From assembly GCA_002737345.1 (NCBI GenBank), contig NSIK01000016.1, positions 109,096-173,095 on the forward strand: a DNA stretch of 64,000 nt, given 5' to 3'. Numbering within the stretch: position 1 is the stretch's first letter; every line of letters starts with the position of its first letter. The notes beneath the pieces are model-generated. The model saw nothing but the letters and a program-made list of their open reading frames with translations, did not search any database and was not told where the DNA came from. Positions 1-8,756 of this stretch are shown here, one piece after another. Made by a program: the position numbers and the translations under genes. This DNA is from Nitrospirota bacterium (GTDB lineage: Bacteria > Nitrospirota > Nitrospiria > Nitrospirales > Nitrospiraceae).

Positions 1-769
1 CCATGAAGACATCATGCCCCTTCATGAGGGTGGCCGCTTCTTCGTCCATGAGGGTGGCATGCTCGATCGAATGGACTCCGGCGCGGATCGCATTCTTCAT
101 CCCCGACGATCCATGGGCATGGGCGGCGACCTTCCGTCCGGCCAGCTGCGCTTCCTCTACGGCGGCCCGGAGTTCTTCAATCGTCATTTGCGCCTGGTTC
201 GGCGAGGTGCCCGGCGTGAGGACGCCGCCTGAGGCGATGACTTTAATGACTCCGGCCCCTGCGGCGATTTGTCTGCGCACGACGGAACGGACCTGCCGGA
301 CCCCCTGCACTTCCTGGCCGATAAATCTGGCATGGCCGCCGACCATGCAAATGGCCAGGCCTGCCGCGACAATGCGAGGCCCCTGCACGAGGCCTGTTTC
401 GATGGCCTGTTGCAGTGTGAAGATGGAATGGTCCCGCGAGCCCACGTCGCGCACGGTGGTGAAGCCTGCCTCTAGGGTCTCGCGTGCAGCCCGGCTGGCC
501 TTGAGCAGGTTCAGGGCGGGCGTTTCTTTGGCGATGGCGTCGACGACATCTGGTTCGGCTCCGAGGCAGAAGTGCACGTGACAGTCGATCAAGCCAGGCA
601 ACAGGGTCAGGCCCCGGCCATCGATTTTGGCCGCGCCACGTGGAATCGAAATATCCCGGTCCGATCCGACTGCGGCAATCGTGGCCCCGCGAATGATCAC
701 GGTGGCCCGTTCGATGGTTTGACCGATCCCGTCGATGACGCGCACGGAGCGAATAGCGAGGGTCTTCAT
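1..769 (-). CDS. Amidohydrolase family metal-dependent hydrolase (3' end cut by window edge)
   Basis: Only the N-terminal 256 residues are in the window; the reading frame is open to base 1. The protein has the amidohydrolase (PF01979) layout: a small beta domain, then an HVH metal site (H64, H66), a candidate carboxylated lysine in VIKVIASGG (K176), and further ligands H217 (HAHG) and H237 (SIEHAT). This pattern fits the imidazolonepropionase-like / Xaa-Pro dipeptidase / ochratoxinase branch, which hydrolyses cyclic amides or peptides; the substrate cannot be told from sequence. No signal peptide is visible, so it is probably cytoplasmic. Its ATG overlaps the stop of the upstream haem protein gene as ATGA, suggesting translational coupling. 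Confidence 0.85.
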   Translation of the reverse strand, partial: MKTLAIRSVRVIDGIGQTIERATVIIRGATIAAVGSDRDISIPRGAAKIDGRGLTLLPGLIDCHVHFCLGAEPDVVDAIAKETPALNLLKASRAARETLEAGFTTVRDVGSRDHSIFTLQQAIETGLVQGPRIVAAGLAICMVGGHARFIGQEVQGVRQVRSVVRRQIAAGAGVIKVIASGGVLTPGTSPNQAQMTIEELRAAVEEAQLAGRKVAAHAHGSSGMKNAIRAGVHSIEHATLMDEEAATLMKGHDVFM

Positions 770-1368
770 GGTAGATCGATAGGAATGGTGATGATGATGC
801 CGCCCATCACATCGCCAATTTTGTAGTCGCGGCGCAGGCTGTTGGGATGTTGGTTATGGCAGGTAACGCAGGATTGGGTCACCGCACGGTCCGGGTAGAT
901 GGCTTGGTAGTAGCGGCCTCCGTCGATCCTGACGAACCCTCCGACCGGCTTCGAGGGGTCTTTGCCCACGGCGTCGAGCCCCTTCCGCTCGAAATCGGTC
1001 GTGGGCCCATTCCAGGCATAGGTCGGCAGCAGGCTGGCCAGCCGGAAGCTGAGCTTGAGATTTTTTTGCGAGACCAGCCGCCCCGATTCCAGGAGGAACT
1101 GTGCGGGAAGCGGGACGCCATTTTCATCGCGCCAATGTTCGATGGCTTCGGCGAGGCCTGCCTGATGGAGTTTGCCGACGACGTGTTCCGTATAGACGGT
1201 CCGGCTGGCCTCGATGACCGCATGAATATAGGCGGCGGCCTTGTCCGGGGGAAGGAGGTCCGATTTCATCTGATTGGCCAGTGTCAGGGCGAAGATCCAG
1301 TAGGAGACTACTGCGACAAAAGCAAAGGCCCCGCCCCCGAGCACCCAGAGTAATGGCTTGTTGTTCAT
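766..1368 (-). CDS. DUF3365 / Tll0287-like mono-haem membrane-anchored protein
   Basis: A 200-residue protein with one N-terminal membrane segment (about residues 5-28) and a single c-type haem motif, CVTCH, near residues 167-171, followed by NQHPNS. The middle part and the GGFVRIDGGRYYQAIYPD stretch resemble the DUF3365 (Tll0287-like) haem-binding domain, a PAS-like periplasmic fold. The product is probably anchored in the inner membrane and faces the periplasm, as a haem sensor or electron carrier. I chose the second ATG because AAAGGA lies ten bases before it but only one base before the upstream ATG at 1377. It overlaps the amidohydrolase start by four bases; whether the two products act together is unknown. 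Confidence 0.8.
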   Translation of the reverse strand: MNNKPLLWVLGGGAFAFVAVVSYWIFALTLANQMKSDLLPPDKAAAYIHAVIEASRTVYTEHVVGKLHQAGLAEAIEHWRDENGVPLPAQFLLESGRLVSQKNLKLSFRLASLLPTYAWNGPTTDFERKGLDAVGKDPSKPVGGFVRIDGGRYYQAIYPDRAVTQSCVTCHNQHPNSLRRDYKIGDVMGGIIITIPIDLP

Positions 1369-1388
1369 GCGATTCATATCCTTTGTTG

Positions 1389-2576
1389 TTAGGATGCCAT
1401 GCGGCTATAGATCCGTGCCGCAGCTTGGAGCGCGACTCCGGGAGTGGATAGCCAGCCTTGTCGGATAAACAGTTCTTCCAGGGCGTTGAGCAGGGTCAAG
1501 ACATGCGCTTCAGTCGATGATTCACCCATCAAGCCGATGCGCCAGACTTTCCCTTTGAGCGGGCCGAGCCCCCCGCCGATTTCAATTCCATAGGTCGAGA
1601 GGAGGTTCATCCGTATCTCGGCTTCAGGAATATGAGAGGGGACAGTGACACAGGTTAACATCGGGAGTCGATGGCCCGCTTGGGGGAGGGGCAAGAGCCC
1701 GAGTTGGGCCAAGCCGGCGAGTAGAGCTTCGCTATTGAGTTGATGGCGGGCGAAGCGGGCCGGCAGCCCTTCTTCCTCGACAAGGCGCAAGGCTTCTCGC
1801 AGGGCATAGAGCATGGAAATCGGCGCCGTATGGTGGTAGGCCCTGGTGCCTTCGGCCCAGTAGTCCTCAATTAAGGTCATATCAAAGTACCAACTCTGGC
1901 AGGGGCTGCGCCTGGCCTTGATGGCGGTCAAGGCCCGGTCGCTGAGCGTAAAGGGCGAGAGGCCTGGCGGACAGCTGAGACATTTCTGGGTGCCACTATA
2001 GCAGACATCGATGCCCCACCGGTCGACCTCGACCGGTATGCCGCCCAACGAGGTTACGGCATCCACGAGGAAGAGCGCGTCATGTTTGCGACAGAGGGTG
2101 GCGATCGGTTCAAGCGGTTGCCAGGCGCCGGTCGAGGTTTCGGCCTGCACGATGGCTACGGCTTTTACCGGGCCGGATCGGATTAAGGCCTGCTCAATGG
2201 CTGCTGGGTCGATGACCTGGCCCCAGGGAGCTTCGACGCGAATGGCTTTGCCGCCGCAGCGCTCAACGGCGCTGGCCCATCTCGTGCCAAATACGCCATT
2301 GACTCCGACGATGACTGCATCGCTCGGCTCAACGATATTGACGATCGAGGCCTCCATGCCGGCCGAGCCTGTGCCGGAGACGGCGATGGTGAAGCGATTG
2401 TTGGTCTCAAAGACACCCCTCAGCAGGGTTTGGATATCGTTCATGACACCCAGAAAAGCCTGGTCTAAGTGGCCGATGAGCGGCATCGAGAGCGCGCGAA
2501 GGACTCGGGGATGCACCATGCTTGGCCCTGGGCCAAGCAGCAGACGGCGAAGGGGTGTAAAGCTCTGAACTGGCAT
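1389..2576 (-). CDS. Class V PLP-dependent aminotransferase (serine-pyruvate / alanine-glyoxylate type)
   Basis: A 395-residue enzyme. Recognisable parts are LLLGPGPSMVHPRVL at the N-terminus, the SGTGSAGMEA cofactor-phosphate loop, FLVDAVTSLGG (D172 contacts the PLP ring nitrogen) and SGTQKCLSCPPGL, where K198 is the Schiff-base lysine. Family members interconvert glyoxylate and glycine, or serine and hydroxypyruvate, with an alanine or serine partner. The frame stays open upstream to 2693, but the start at 2576 has GGAG four bases upstream and gives a family-typical N-terminus. A TATACT -10-like box lies between this start and the divergent protease gene. Confidence 0.88.
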   Translation of the reverse strand: MPVQSFTPLRRLLLGPGPSMVHPRVLRALSMPLIGHLDQAFLGVMNDIQTLLRGVFETNNRFTIAVSGTGSAGMEASIVNIVEPSDAVIVGVNGVFGTRWASAVERCGGKAIRVEAPWGQVIDPAAIEQALIRSGPVKAVAIVQAETSTGAWQPLEPIATLCRKHDALFLVDAVTSLGGIPVEVDRWGIDVCYSGTQKCLSCPPGLSPFTLSDRALTAIKARRSPCQSWYFDMTLIEDYWAEGTRAYHHTAPISMLYALREALRLVEEEGLPARFARHQLNSEALLAGLAQLGLLPLPQAGHRLPMLTCVTVPSHIPEAEIRMNLLSTYGIEIGGGLGPLKGKVWRIGLMGESSTEAHVLTLLNALEELFIRQGWLSTPGVALQAAARIYSRMAS

Positions 2577-2708
2577 AACGCTCCGATATAGAGGGCCAGT
2601 ATAGCGGAGTGCAGTTGCTCTCGGCCACAGGCATTCTAAGCTGGGTTGCTCGTCTTTTCGCGCGGAAGGGGTTTCGAGCCTGAAAAACCGCATGTTATAG
2701 TCGCAAGA

Positions 2709-4211
2709 ATGATGGAACCAGTTTCTGCTCTCAAAGAACCGAAAGAGTACCGTTCGTGGTGGCGTGAGACCTACGTGTCGCCGTTGCCCGGGGGCCAGCC
2801 AGGCCGATTTTCGCCCCTGGTGACGTGGCTGGCGGCCTTCGTACTCGTGGCGGCGTTGCTATCGGTAGTTCTGCTCTCGGCTTCCTCCTCCAAGTTGGAG
2901 CGGGTCGAGGCGCCAGAGCAAGCCTTGAGTCTGATGGTCAGTCGGACCATGGATGCGCAAGAAGGACTGAAACGAGCGCCTCAATGGGAACGGCAGCTTT
3001 TTGCTTGGACCTCTGGCGGGAACGAGACGGAACAGGCCCATGCCATCGAATGGTATCGAGAGCTTGCGCGGGTCTCGACCGATCCGCTAGTGCCGCTGCA
3101 GTTGGCGATTCTTCAAGCCGAGGCAGGGCATGAGTCGCAGGCGCTCCTCTCCGCGCATGAGTGGGCTGATGCAGAGAATCCGTTGCCGCAGTTTGCCGAT
3201 CTGGTACGGGCGGCCTATGGCGAAGGCGCGGGCCCTGACGCAGACCAGTATCTGGTGTGGCAAGCCGAGCTGGCCGCACTGTTGCCTTCCGGCTGGTTTT
3301 ACGATCGTCTGGCTGAACGGCTGGCGCGGCGCGCCAACGATGCTGCGTTGCTATCCAGGATCCAGGAACAGGCGGTGGTGCGCGTCGATCGCCAATTTGT
3401 CTGGTTGCATCGCATCAGGCTTGTTGAACTTGGCGGGATGGTCGTCGGGACGGTGGTCTGTCTGCTGCTGTGGCTCACACGGAGCGAGTCGGCTCGTTTC
3501 GTCCGGCTCCATGAGCCGGGCGTGCCGCCTCCGTGGCCTGGCGCGCTGGGGGTGGCCGTGTTGCTGCGCGGGGGTGCGCTGGGGGCGATAGGCACGGCGC
3601 TGTTTTTGATCTACGCGTCGCCGGATAATGCTTCGCTTCGAGCTTTGGCCATTCCCCTGACCAATGTGCCCTTGCTTTTCTTGGCTTACCGGCACCTCTT
3701 CCGTCCGTCTGGCATGACGTTTGAAGAAGGGTTCGGCTTGGAAATCGGATGGGCGAATGTCGGACGTTTGATGGTTGTGGTCGTGGCGGTGGTGGCAGCA
3801 GGGCTCTGGGGCGAATGGGTGATGGAGCGGCTGTCAGAGCCGTTTCATTTGACGAGTCATTGGACTGAATGGTTCGATGCCGATCTAGTCTGGGGCTCGC
3901 CGGCCTTGACGGTCATTAGTGGCATCGAGTACGTGATTTTCGCGCCGCTGTTTGAGGAACTTGCCTTTCGCGGGATCTTGTTCGCGATCTTGCGCAGGAA
4001 GTTTTCTTTTCTGCCTGCTGCGCTGATCAGCGCCGGCATCTTCGCGATTGCCCATGGCTATGGATTGATCGGCTTCGTTAGCGTGCTCTGGAGCGGGCTG
4101 CTCTGGGCTTGGCTCTATGAAAAAACGGGGAGTCTGTGGCCGGGGATTTTGGCTCATGCCATCAATAATTTGCTGGTGTGTCTCTCTGTGATGGCGCTGC
4201 TTCGCCTTTAG
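2709..4211 (+). CDS. CPBP family intramembrane metalloprotease (CAAX protease-like)
   Basis: About 500 residues: one membrane segment near the N-terminus, a long soluble helical region (about residues 50-230, possibly outside the membrane), then several hydrophobic helices carrying the CPBP/Abi motifs. These are FEELAFRGILF near residue 415, AIAHGYG about 30 residues later, and HAINN near the end, which together form the glutamate/histidine zinc site. Related proteins process prenylated or peptide substrates or take part in immunity; here the substrate is unknown. The frame extends upstream to 2646, but a TATAGT box at 2696-2701 sits just before the ATG-ATG pair, so I place the start here. 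Its TAG stop is the first three bases of a palindromic repeat. Confidence 0.8.
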   Translation: MMEPVSALKEPKEYRSWWRETYVSPLPGGQPGRFSPLVTWLAAFVLVAALLSVVLLSASSSKLERVEAPEQALSLMVSRTMDAQEGLKRAPQWERQLFAWTSGGNETEQAHAIEWYRELARVSTDPLVPLQLAILQAEAGHESQALLSAHEWADAENPLPQFADLVRAAYGEGAGPDADQYLVWQAELAALLPSGWFYDRLAERLARRANDAALLSRIQEQAVVRVDRQFVWLHRIRLVELGGMVVGTVVCLLLWLTRSESARFVRLHEPGVPPPWPGALGVAVLLRGGALGAIGTALFLIYASPDNASLRALAIPLTNVPLLFLAYRHLFRPSGMTFEEGFGLEIGWANVGRLMVVVVAVVAAGLWGEWVMERLSEPFHLTSHWTEWFDADLVWGSPALTVISGIEYVIFAPLFEELAFRGILFAILRRKFSFLPAALISAGIFAIAHGYGLIGFVSVLWSGLLWAWLYEKTGSLWPGILAHAINNLLVCLSVMALLRL

Positions 4212-4338
4212 CAGGCTGGTGAAACGGTCCCCAAGGTCGGTCTCGGCTCATCGCAATCCTCAACGCACCCTACGGGTACGCCTCCGGCTGCGACGACCCT
4301 GCGGCCTTGTTGGACGACCATTTTAACAAGCGTGCTTA
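4209..4338. repeat. Palindromic intergenic repeat, copy 1
   Basis: About 130 bases filling the space between two convergent genes. It begins TAGCAGGCTGGTGAAACGG, has the core CTCAACGCACCCTACGGG with TACGCCTCCGG, then CCTGCGGCCTTGTTGGACG, and ends with an imperfect reverse complement of its start. The left TAG is the stop of the CPBP protease and the right TAA (minus strand) is the stop of the SDR protein. The same arrangement recurs at about 12543, 31615 and 63894, with partial copies at 15785, 24817 and 52713. Confidence 0.75.
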
Positions 4339-5178
4339 CAATTGTGGTTTTGCTAATTCAATGAGGTCAAGAGCTTGGTAGAGGTCCTGGTGCTTCAGTT
4401 CATAGCCAAGTTCTGTTCGAAGCTTGGTATTGCTGATTCGTTTTCCCGGTGAGGGGTCTCCTTGTGCTGCTGTCGGGATTACGCCCCAGCGCTGCTGGGC
4501 CGCTTCGCAGATTTCCTTCCAGGTATAAGGCATCCCGTCGCTGACATTGTAGACTCCGCTTGGTGTCCCTTTTTCGATTGCCGCCAGGCAGATCCCTGCC
4601 AGGTCTTCTCCATAAATCAGGTTCACGTATTTCCTCGAGGGGCCGACGCGGCCTTGTGTGATCCAATCCAACGGGTTTCTCCCTGGTCCATAGATGCCTG
4701 CCACACGTAGCAGGATGGCGCCGAATTCATTGCATAAATATTCTTCTCCCTGCACCCGTGGTTTGGTTCGGTCGATGGGGGCAGTTTCATCGGTCCAGGG
4801 TGGGGGATAGGTGGTGGAATCATCGGCAGTCTCGTAGGCAGAGGTGCTACCGAGTACGACGAGACGGTTAAATCGTGAACGTTGCGTCCCGGCCCATTGT
4901 TGCACGGCAGAGAGGGGGCTGGCGGGAAAGCACCAGATGAGATCGGCTCCAGCTGGCAGATGCCCCCAGGTTGCAGGCCGAGCCAGATCGAATTCCAGCC
5001 GCTGTGGAAGTGGCACCGTCGCAAGTTGCTGCGTTGGGTTTCGGCTGGTAGCCCAGGTTGCGGTTCCTCGTTGGGTGGTCAATGGCAAGATCAACCTGCC
5101 TGTATAGCCGCAGCCAAGGATGATCAGGGGCCGATCCGTCTGGCCAGTCTCTGCTTGGCGGTTGTGCTGTGGATTCAT
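4336..5178 (-). CDS. SDR / NAD(P)-dependent epimerase-like protein (YeeZ type)
   Basis: About 280 residues with an N-terminal Rossmann nucleotide-binding loop, ILGCGYTGR, of the extended short-chain dehydrogenase type. RVAGIYGPGRNPL and GVYNVSDGMPYTW are typical of the sugar-nucleotide epimerase-like branch. The usual catalytic YxxxK is not clear, which fits atypical members such as E. coli YeeZ whose activity is unknown. The substrate cannot be assigned. I chose the ATG at 5178 because GGGAAG lies nine bases before it; the ATG at 5187 directly abuts that sequence. Probably cytoplasmic. The stop abuts palindromic repeat copy 1. Confidence 0.75.
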   Translation of the reverse strand: MNPQHNRQAETGQTDRPLIILGCGYTGRLILPLTTQRGTATWATSRNPTQQLATVPLPQRLEFDLARPATWGHLPAGADLIWCFPASPLSAVQQWAGTQRSRFNRLVVLGSTSAYETADDSTTYPPPWTDETAPIDRTKPRVQGEEYLCNEFGAILLRVAGIYGPGRNPLDWITQGRVGPSRKYVNLIYGEDLAGICLAAIEKGTPSGVYNVSDGMPYTWKEICEAAQQRWGVIPTAAQGDPSPGKRISNTKLRTELGYELKHQDLYQALDLIELAKPQL

Positions 5179-5304
5179 AGCAGGCATCTTCCCATAGGGT
5201 TGTGGGATGCCACAACCCTGGCTCTGGTTGCGCTAACATTTGCAGTCAGGCATTTTCCCAGGCCAACAAAGAATGAAGGCGTCAATCAAGAGACGAACGA
5301 CGCG

Positions 5305-8300
5305 TCACGTTTCACGAACTCCCAGCCGCTCCATCGCGATTCGTTTCAGGCCTCGCAGATCCATTTTCCCTGTTCCCAATATCGGTAGCGCCTCGACTTT
5401 GATGAAGTTTGTGCGCGCGGGGATAAAGAGATTCGGCAGGCCGGTTGCCGTGAGCTTAGCGATGAGGCTGGGGATTTGCGACTCGTCCAGGGTGTGGAGG
5501 ACTGCGAGCTGTTCGCCTTTTTGTTCGTCAGGAATCCCGGTGACGGAGAAAATCTGAGTCTCCAGGCCGAGCGCCTGATGCAGTGCCTCTTCTACCTGCC
5601 CATGTTGAACCATTTCTCCGCCGATTTTCGAAAAGCGCGCGAGCCGATCCCTGATGGTCAGAAATCCGTCGTCATCCAGCGTGACGATATCGCCGGTGAT
5701 GTACCAGCCATCGCGCAGGGCCTGGGTCGTCAGGTCCTCACGTCCCAAGTATCCCTGCATGACGTTGGGGCCTTTGACTAGCAACATGCCGGGGGCGCCT
5801 GGAGGCAATGGCGCGAAGCTGTCCGGATCGACGATTTGCACAGAGACCCCCGGCAGCAGTTGCCCGACGGTTCCCCGTCTGGAAGCAGGCTGATAGTAGC
5901 CGGCAGCACGGAAGTCCGGACAATTGACGGAGATGACGGGGGCACATTCGGTCACGCCGTAGCCCTCAATGGGGGCGATGCCGAACCGATCTTCGAAGGC
6001 CTGCGCGAGCCGGGCCGGTAGTTTCTCTGCGCCGGTCAGGACCACACGTAGCGAACTGAATTGCTCCGGGGTGCAGCGGCGTTGGTAGAGCTGGAGAAAG
6101 GTCGGCGTAGTCACGAGGAACGTGAGGCGGTAGCGGCGCACCAGTTCGCCGACGGCTGTGACGTCGAGCGGGGAGGGATGAAAGACCATGCCCGCGTTGT
6201 TGTACATGACCAACCAGAAGATGAGATAGCCGAAGGAGTGGAAGAAGGGAAGAACTCCCAGGACTCGTTCCTGTTGGTAGAGGTGGAGCACCTGGCTGGC
6301 CCCCTCCGCATTGGCGTCGATGTTGAAGTGAGAGAGCATCACCCCTTTGGGTTCGCCGGTGCTGCCGCTGCTGAAGATGATGGTCGCCAGATCATCCATC
6401 GTCAGTGGGGTCCTTTGTCCACAGGCCAGTTCTATGAGCCGCGCCGGGGCGCAGAGGGCGAGGATACTCGCGGAAAGTTTCTGTCTTGAGCCGATCGTGC
6501 GTGCCACGTCTTCCAGCCACACAATCGACGGTCCGTCCGGCAGATCCAGCTTGGCCTTCTCGACAAAGGTCCGGCTGGTGACGATCGTGCGGAGGTTGGC
6601 GAGCCGCACGGCTGCTTCGAGGCCTGCTTTGCCGACCGTGTAGTTAAGGTTCACGCTGGTCTTCCCGCAGAGAGGTGCGGCCACATTGATGAGCGCGGCT
6701 GCGACGGTCGGAGGGAGGAGGATGCCGACATGGCGCTGGCCCTCCCATAGAGGCCGCAGCGTTCTGGCAAGGACGATGGAGCCGATCAGGGCCTGGAGTG
6801 ACGAGACAGATGGGTAGGTTTGATCCGCCATGGCGAAGCGGAAGGGATGTTGCCTCATGGCATGGATGAAGGCCCGGTGCAGCGGGCGGCGGCCCTGTTT
6901 GCGGAGGGTCCAGGTTGTTTCGCCGAGAGAGCGAATGGCGCGGCGGATGTCATGGGCCGAGGTTTCTGGCGGAAGCGGAGCCCCGAAGGAGACTGTCACG
7001 GGATAGGGAATGCGCTCCGGAATTTTGGAGAGAAATTTTCCTCGATTGAAGCTGAAGATACTGCCCCAGATGCGATCCAGGTGAACGGGAACGATGGGGG
7101 CGCTTCGGCCCTTCATGATCCGTTCGAATCCCCGGCGAAAGGGGAGGAGGGTGCCGGTTCTGGTGATCTGGCCTTCCGGAAAGATGCAGACGATCTCGCC
7201 TTTGTCGAGCGCCGCTCCTGCTTCGCGTAGCACGCGTAAGACGACGCGGAGTCCGCCCTGCGAGGGAATCGGAATCACGTTAAGCAGCTTCATGAAGGGT
7301 TTGAGGATCGGCAGTTCCGCATAATGTGTATCGACGACGAAGCGGATCGGCCGGTCGAGGCTGGCGATCAGCAGAAACGCGTCGATGAACGATATATGGT
7401 TGGGGACCAGTAACGCGCCACCCTGGAGGGGGACTTGTTCATGGCCGACAATCCTTAGGCGGTAGAGGCTATTGGTCAGGAGGACCAAGACCGCTCGGAG
7501 GAGCGCGTCCGGGAGAAGCCAGAGGGCCCAGCCGGTGCCGATGGCGGTGAACGAGGCCGTCACGAGGAAGATTCCGGTGGTGGAGACGCCGCTCTGAGCC
7601 AGGGCTCCAGCCCCGAGCGATCCGAGCAGAATGCCGGTGAAGACGCAGCTGTTTTCGAAGGCGATGACCGAACCCCGGCGCTCGTTCGGCGCGCGCCATT
7701 GGATGAGGGCGTTGAGCGGGACAAAGATCAATGCGCTGGCGAGGCCTAGGAGGCCCATGAGCACGAGCGTTGCTGGCAGGTTTGGCGTGAAAAATCCCAC
7801 GACAGATAGAAGGATGGCGACTCCGGTCGCGCCTAGCGGGATCAGGCCATATTCCACGCGGGCCTGAGATAATTGTCCCACCAGTTTGGCGCCGAGGCCG
7901 ATTCCGATGGAGAGCATCATGAGCGGCAGGCCCGATTGCCAGTCCGACAGGCCCAGGACTGCCTTTGCATAGATCAGAATGTTTTGGGCGAAGAGACTGG
8001 CGATGGTCCAGAAGAAAACCGCGCCGACAATTGCAAGGCGGAGCATTCGATCTGCCGCCAGCGCCGACCAGGCTCCCTGAAGGGTATTGCAGAGGCCTCC
8101 TGTCGATCGCGCCGCTGGAACAGGGGGAATGGTTAAGGCTGCAGCCAATCCGGCGAGTGAGAGGAGCGCGAGGAACAGCGGTGCCAACCAGAGGGAGGAG
8201 CCGGAGAGGGACAACAAGATCCCTGGCGCAGCGGTTCCGGTGAGGATGGCCAGGAAGGTCCACATTTCGAGCTGTCCGTTGCCTGCCGCCAGTTTTTCGT

Positions 8301-8748
8301 GTGGGAGGAGTTCGGCCAGAATGCCGTACTTCGCCGGGCTGAACAGCGCGCTGTGGATCCCCATACCGCCCAGCACGATGAACGGCAGGATGCCCCCAGC
8401 TGGATTGCTCCAGAGGGCTGCGGCGGCCGCGGCCATCAAGAGCACCTCCACCAATTTCATCAGGATGATGACTGTGCGTTTGCTAACGCGATCGGCCAGG
8501 ATGCCGGCGACGATCGAAACTAAGGCCAGCGGTAGCGTGAAGATAATAAAAGCCAGGGCTGTCTGGGTTTGTGCGGCGGTTTCAAATTCCGGTCCCGGCG
8601 CGATGCTGCTGGCGAGTTGCCGGATGGCGAGCAGGGCTACCATTAGCTTCCAGGCATTGTCGTTGAAGGCGCCGATGAACTGGGCGATGAGAAGGCCACG
8701 GAGCGGATGGGATGCCGCGGAAGGTCCTGTGCTGATCGGTGTCGTCAC
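5305..8748 (-). CDS. aas: Trifunctional MFS transporter - glycerophospholipid acyltransferase - acyl-ACP synthetase (LplT-Aas fusion)
   Basis: An 1147-residue fusion with three domains in order. Residues 1-415 are a 12-helix MFS domain resembling the lysophospholipid flippase LplT. Residues about 430-620 are a PlsC acyltransferase with the H451-x4-D456 pair (NHISFID) and FPEG at 523-526. Residues about 640-1147 are an adenylating enzyme with SSGSTGEPKG (793-802), GYGVTECAPVI, a WYITGD motif and a C-terminal GTGKMDLRGLK lysine. The expected role is to flip lysophospholipid inward and re-acylate it with fatty acid activated on acyl carrier protein. The GTG start follows AAGG by six bases, and that AAGG overlaps the stop of the MutS-like gene eight bases upstream. 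Confidence 0.9.
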   Translation of the reverse strand: MTTPISTGPSAASHPLRGLLIAQFIGAFNDNAWKLMVALLAIRQLASSIAPGPEFETAAQTQTALAFIIFTLPLALVSIVAGILADRVSKRTVIILMKLVEVLLMAAAAAALWSNPAGGILPFIVLGGMGIHSALFSPAKYGILAELLPHEKLAAGNGQLEMWTFLAILTGTAAPGILLSLSGSSLWLAPLFLALLSLAGLAAALTIPPVPAARSTGGLCNTLQGAWSALAADRMLRLAIVGAVFFWTIASLFAQNILIYAKAVLGLSDWQSGLPLMMLSIGIGLGAKLVGQLSQARVEYGLIPLGATGVAILLSVVGFFTPNLPATLVLMGLLGLASALIFVPLNALIQWRAPNERRGSVIAFENSCVFTGILLGSLGAGALAQSGVSTTGIFLVTASFTAIGTGWALWLLPDALLRAVLVLLTNSLYRLRIVGHEQVPLQGGALLVPNHISFIDAFLLIASLDRPIRFVVDTHYAELPILKPFMKLLNVIPIPSQGGLRVVLRVLREAGAALDKGEIVCIFPEGQITRTGTLLPFRRGFERIMKGRSAPIVPVHLDRIWGSIFSFNRGKFLSKIPERIPYPVTVSFGAPLPPETSAHDIRRAIRSLGETTWTLRKQGRRPLHRAFIHAMRQHPFRFAMADQTYPSVSSLQALIGSIVLARTLRPLWEGQRHVGILLPPTVAAALINVAAPLCGKTSVNLNYTVGKAGLEAAVRLANLRTIVTSRTFVEKAKLDLPDGPSIVWLEDVARTIGSRQKLSASILALCAPARLIELACGQRTPLTMDDLATIIFSSGSTGEPKGVMLSHFNIDANAEGASQVLHLYQQERVLGVLPFFHSFGYLIFWLVMYNNAGMVFHPSPLDVTAVGELVRRYRLTFLVTTPTFLQLYQRRCTPEQFSSLRVVLTGAEKLPARLAQAFEDRFGIAPIEGYGVTECAPVISVNCPDFRAAGYYQPASRRGTVGQLLPGVSVQIVDPDSFAPLPPGAPGMLLVKGPNVMQGYLGREDLTTQALRDGWYITGDIVTLDDDGFLTIRDRLARFSKIGGEMVQHGQVEEALHQALGLETQIFSVTGIPDEQKGEQLAVLHTLDESQIPSLIAKLTATGLPNLFIPARTNFIKVEALPILGTGKMDLRGLKRIAMERLGVRET

Positions 8749-8756
8749 ACTATGCC

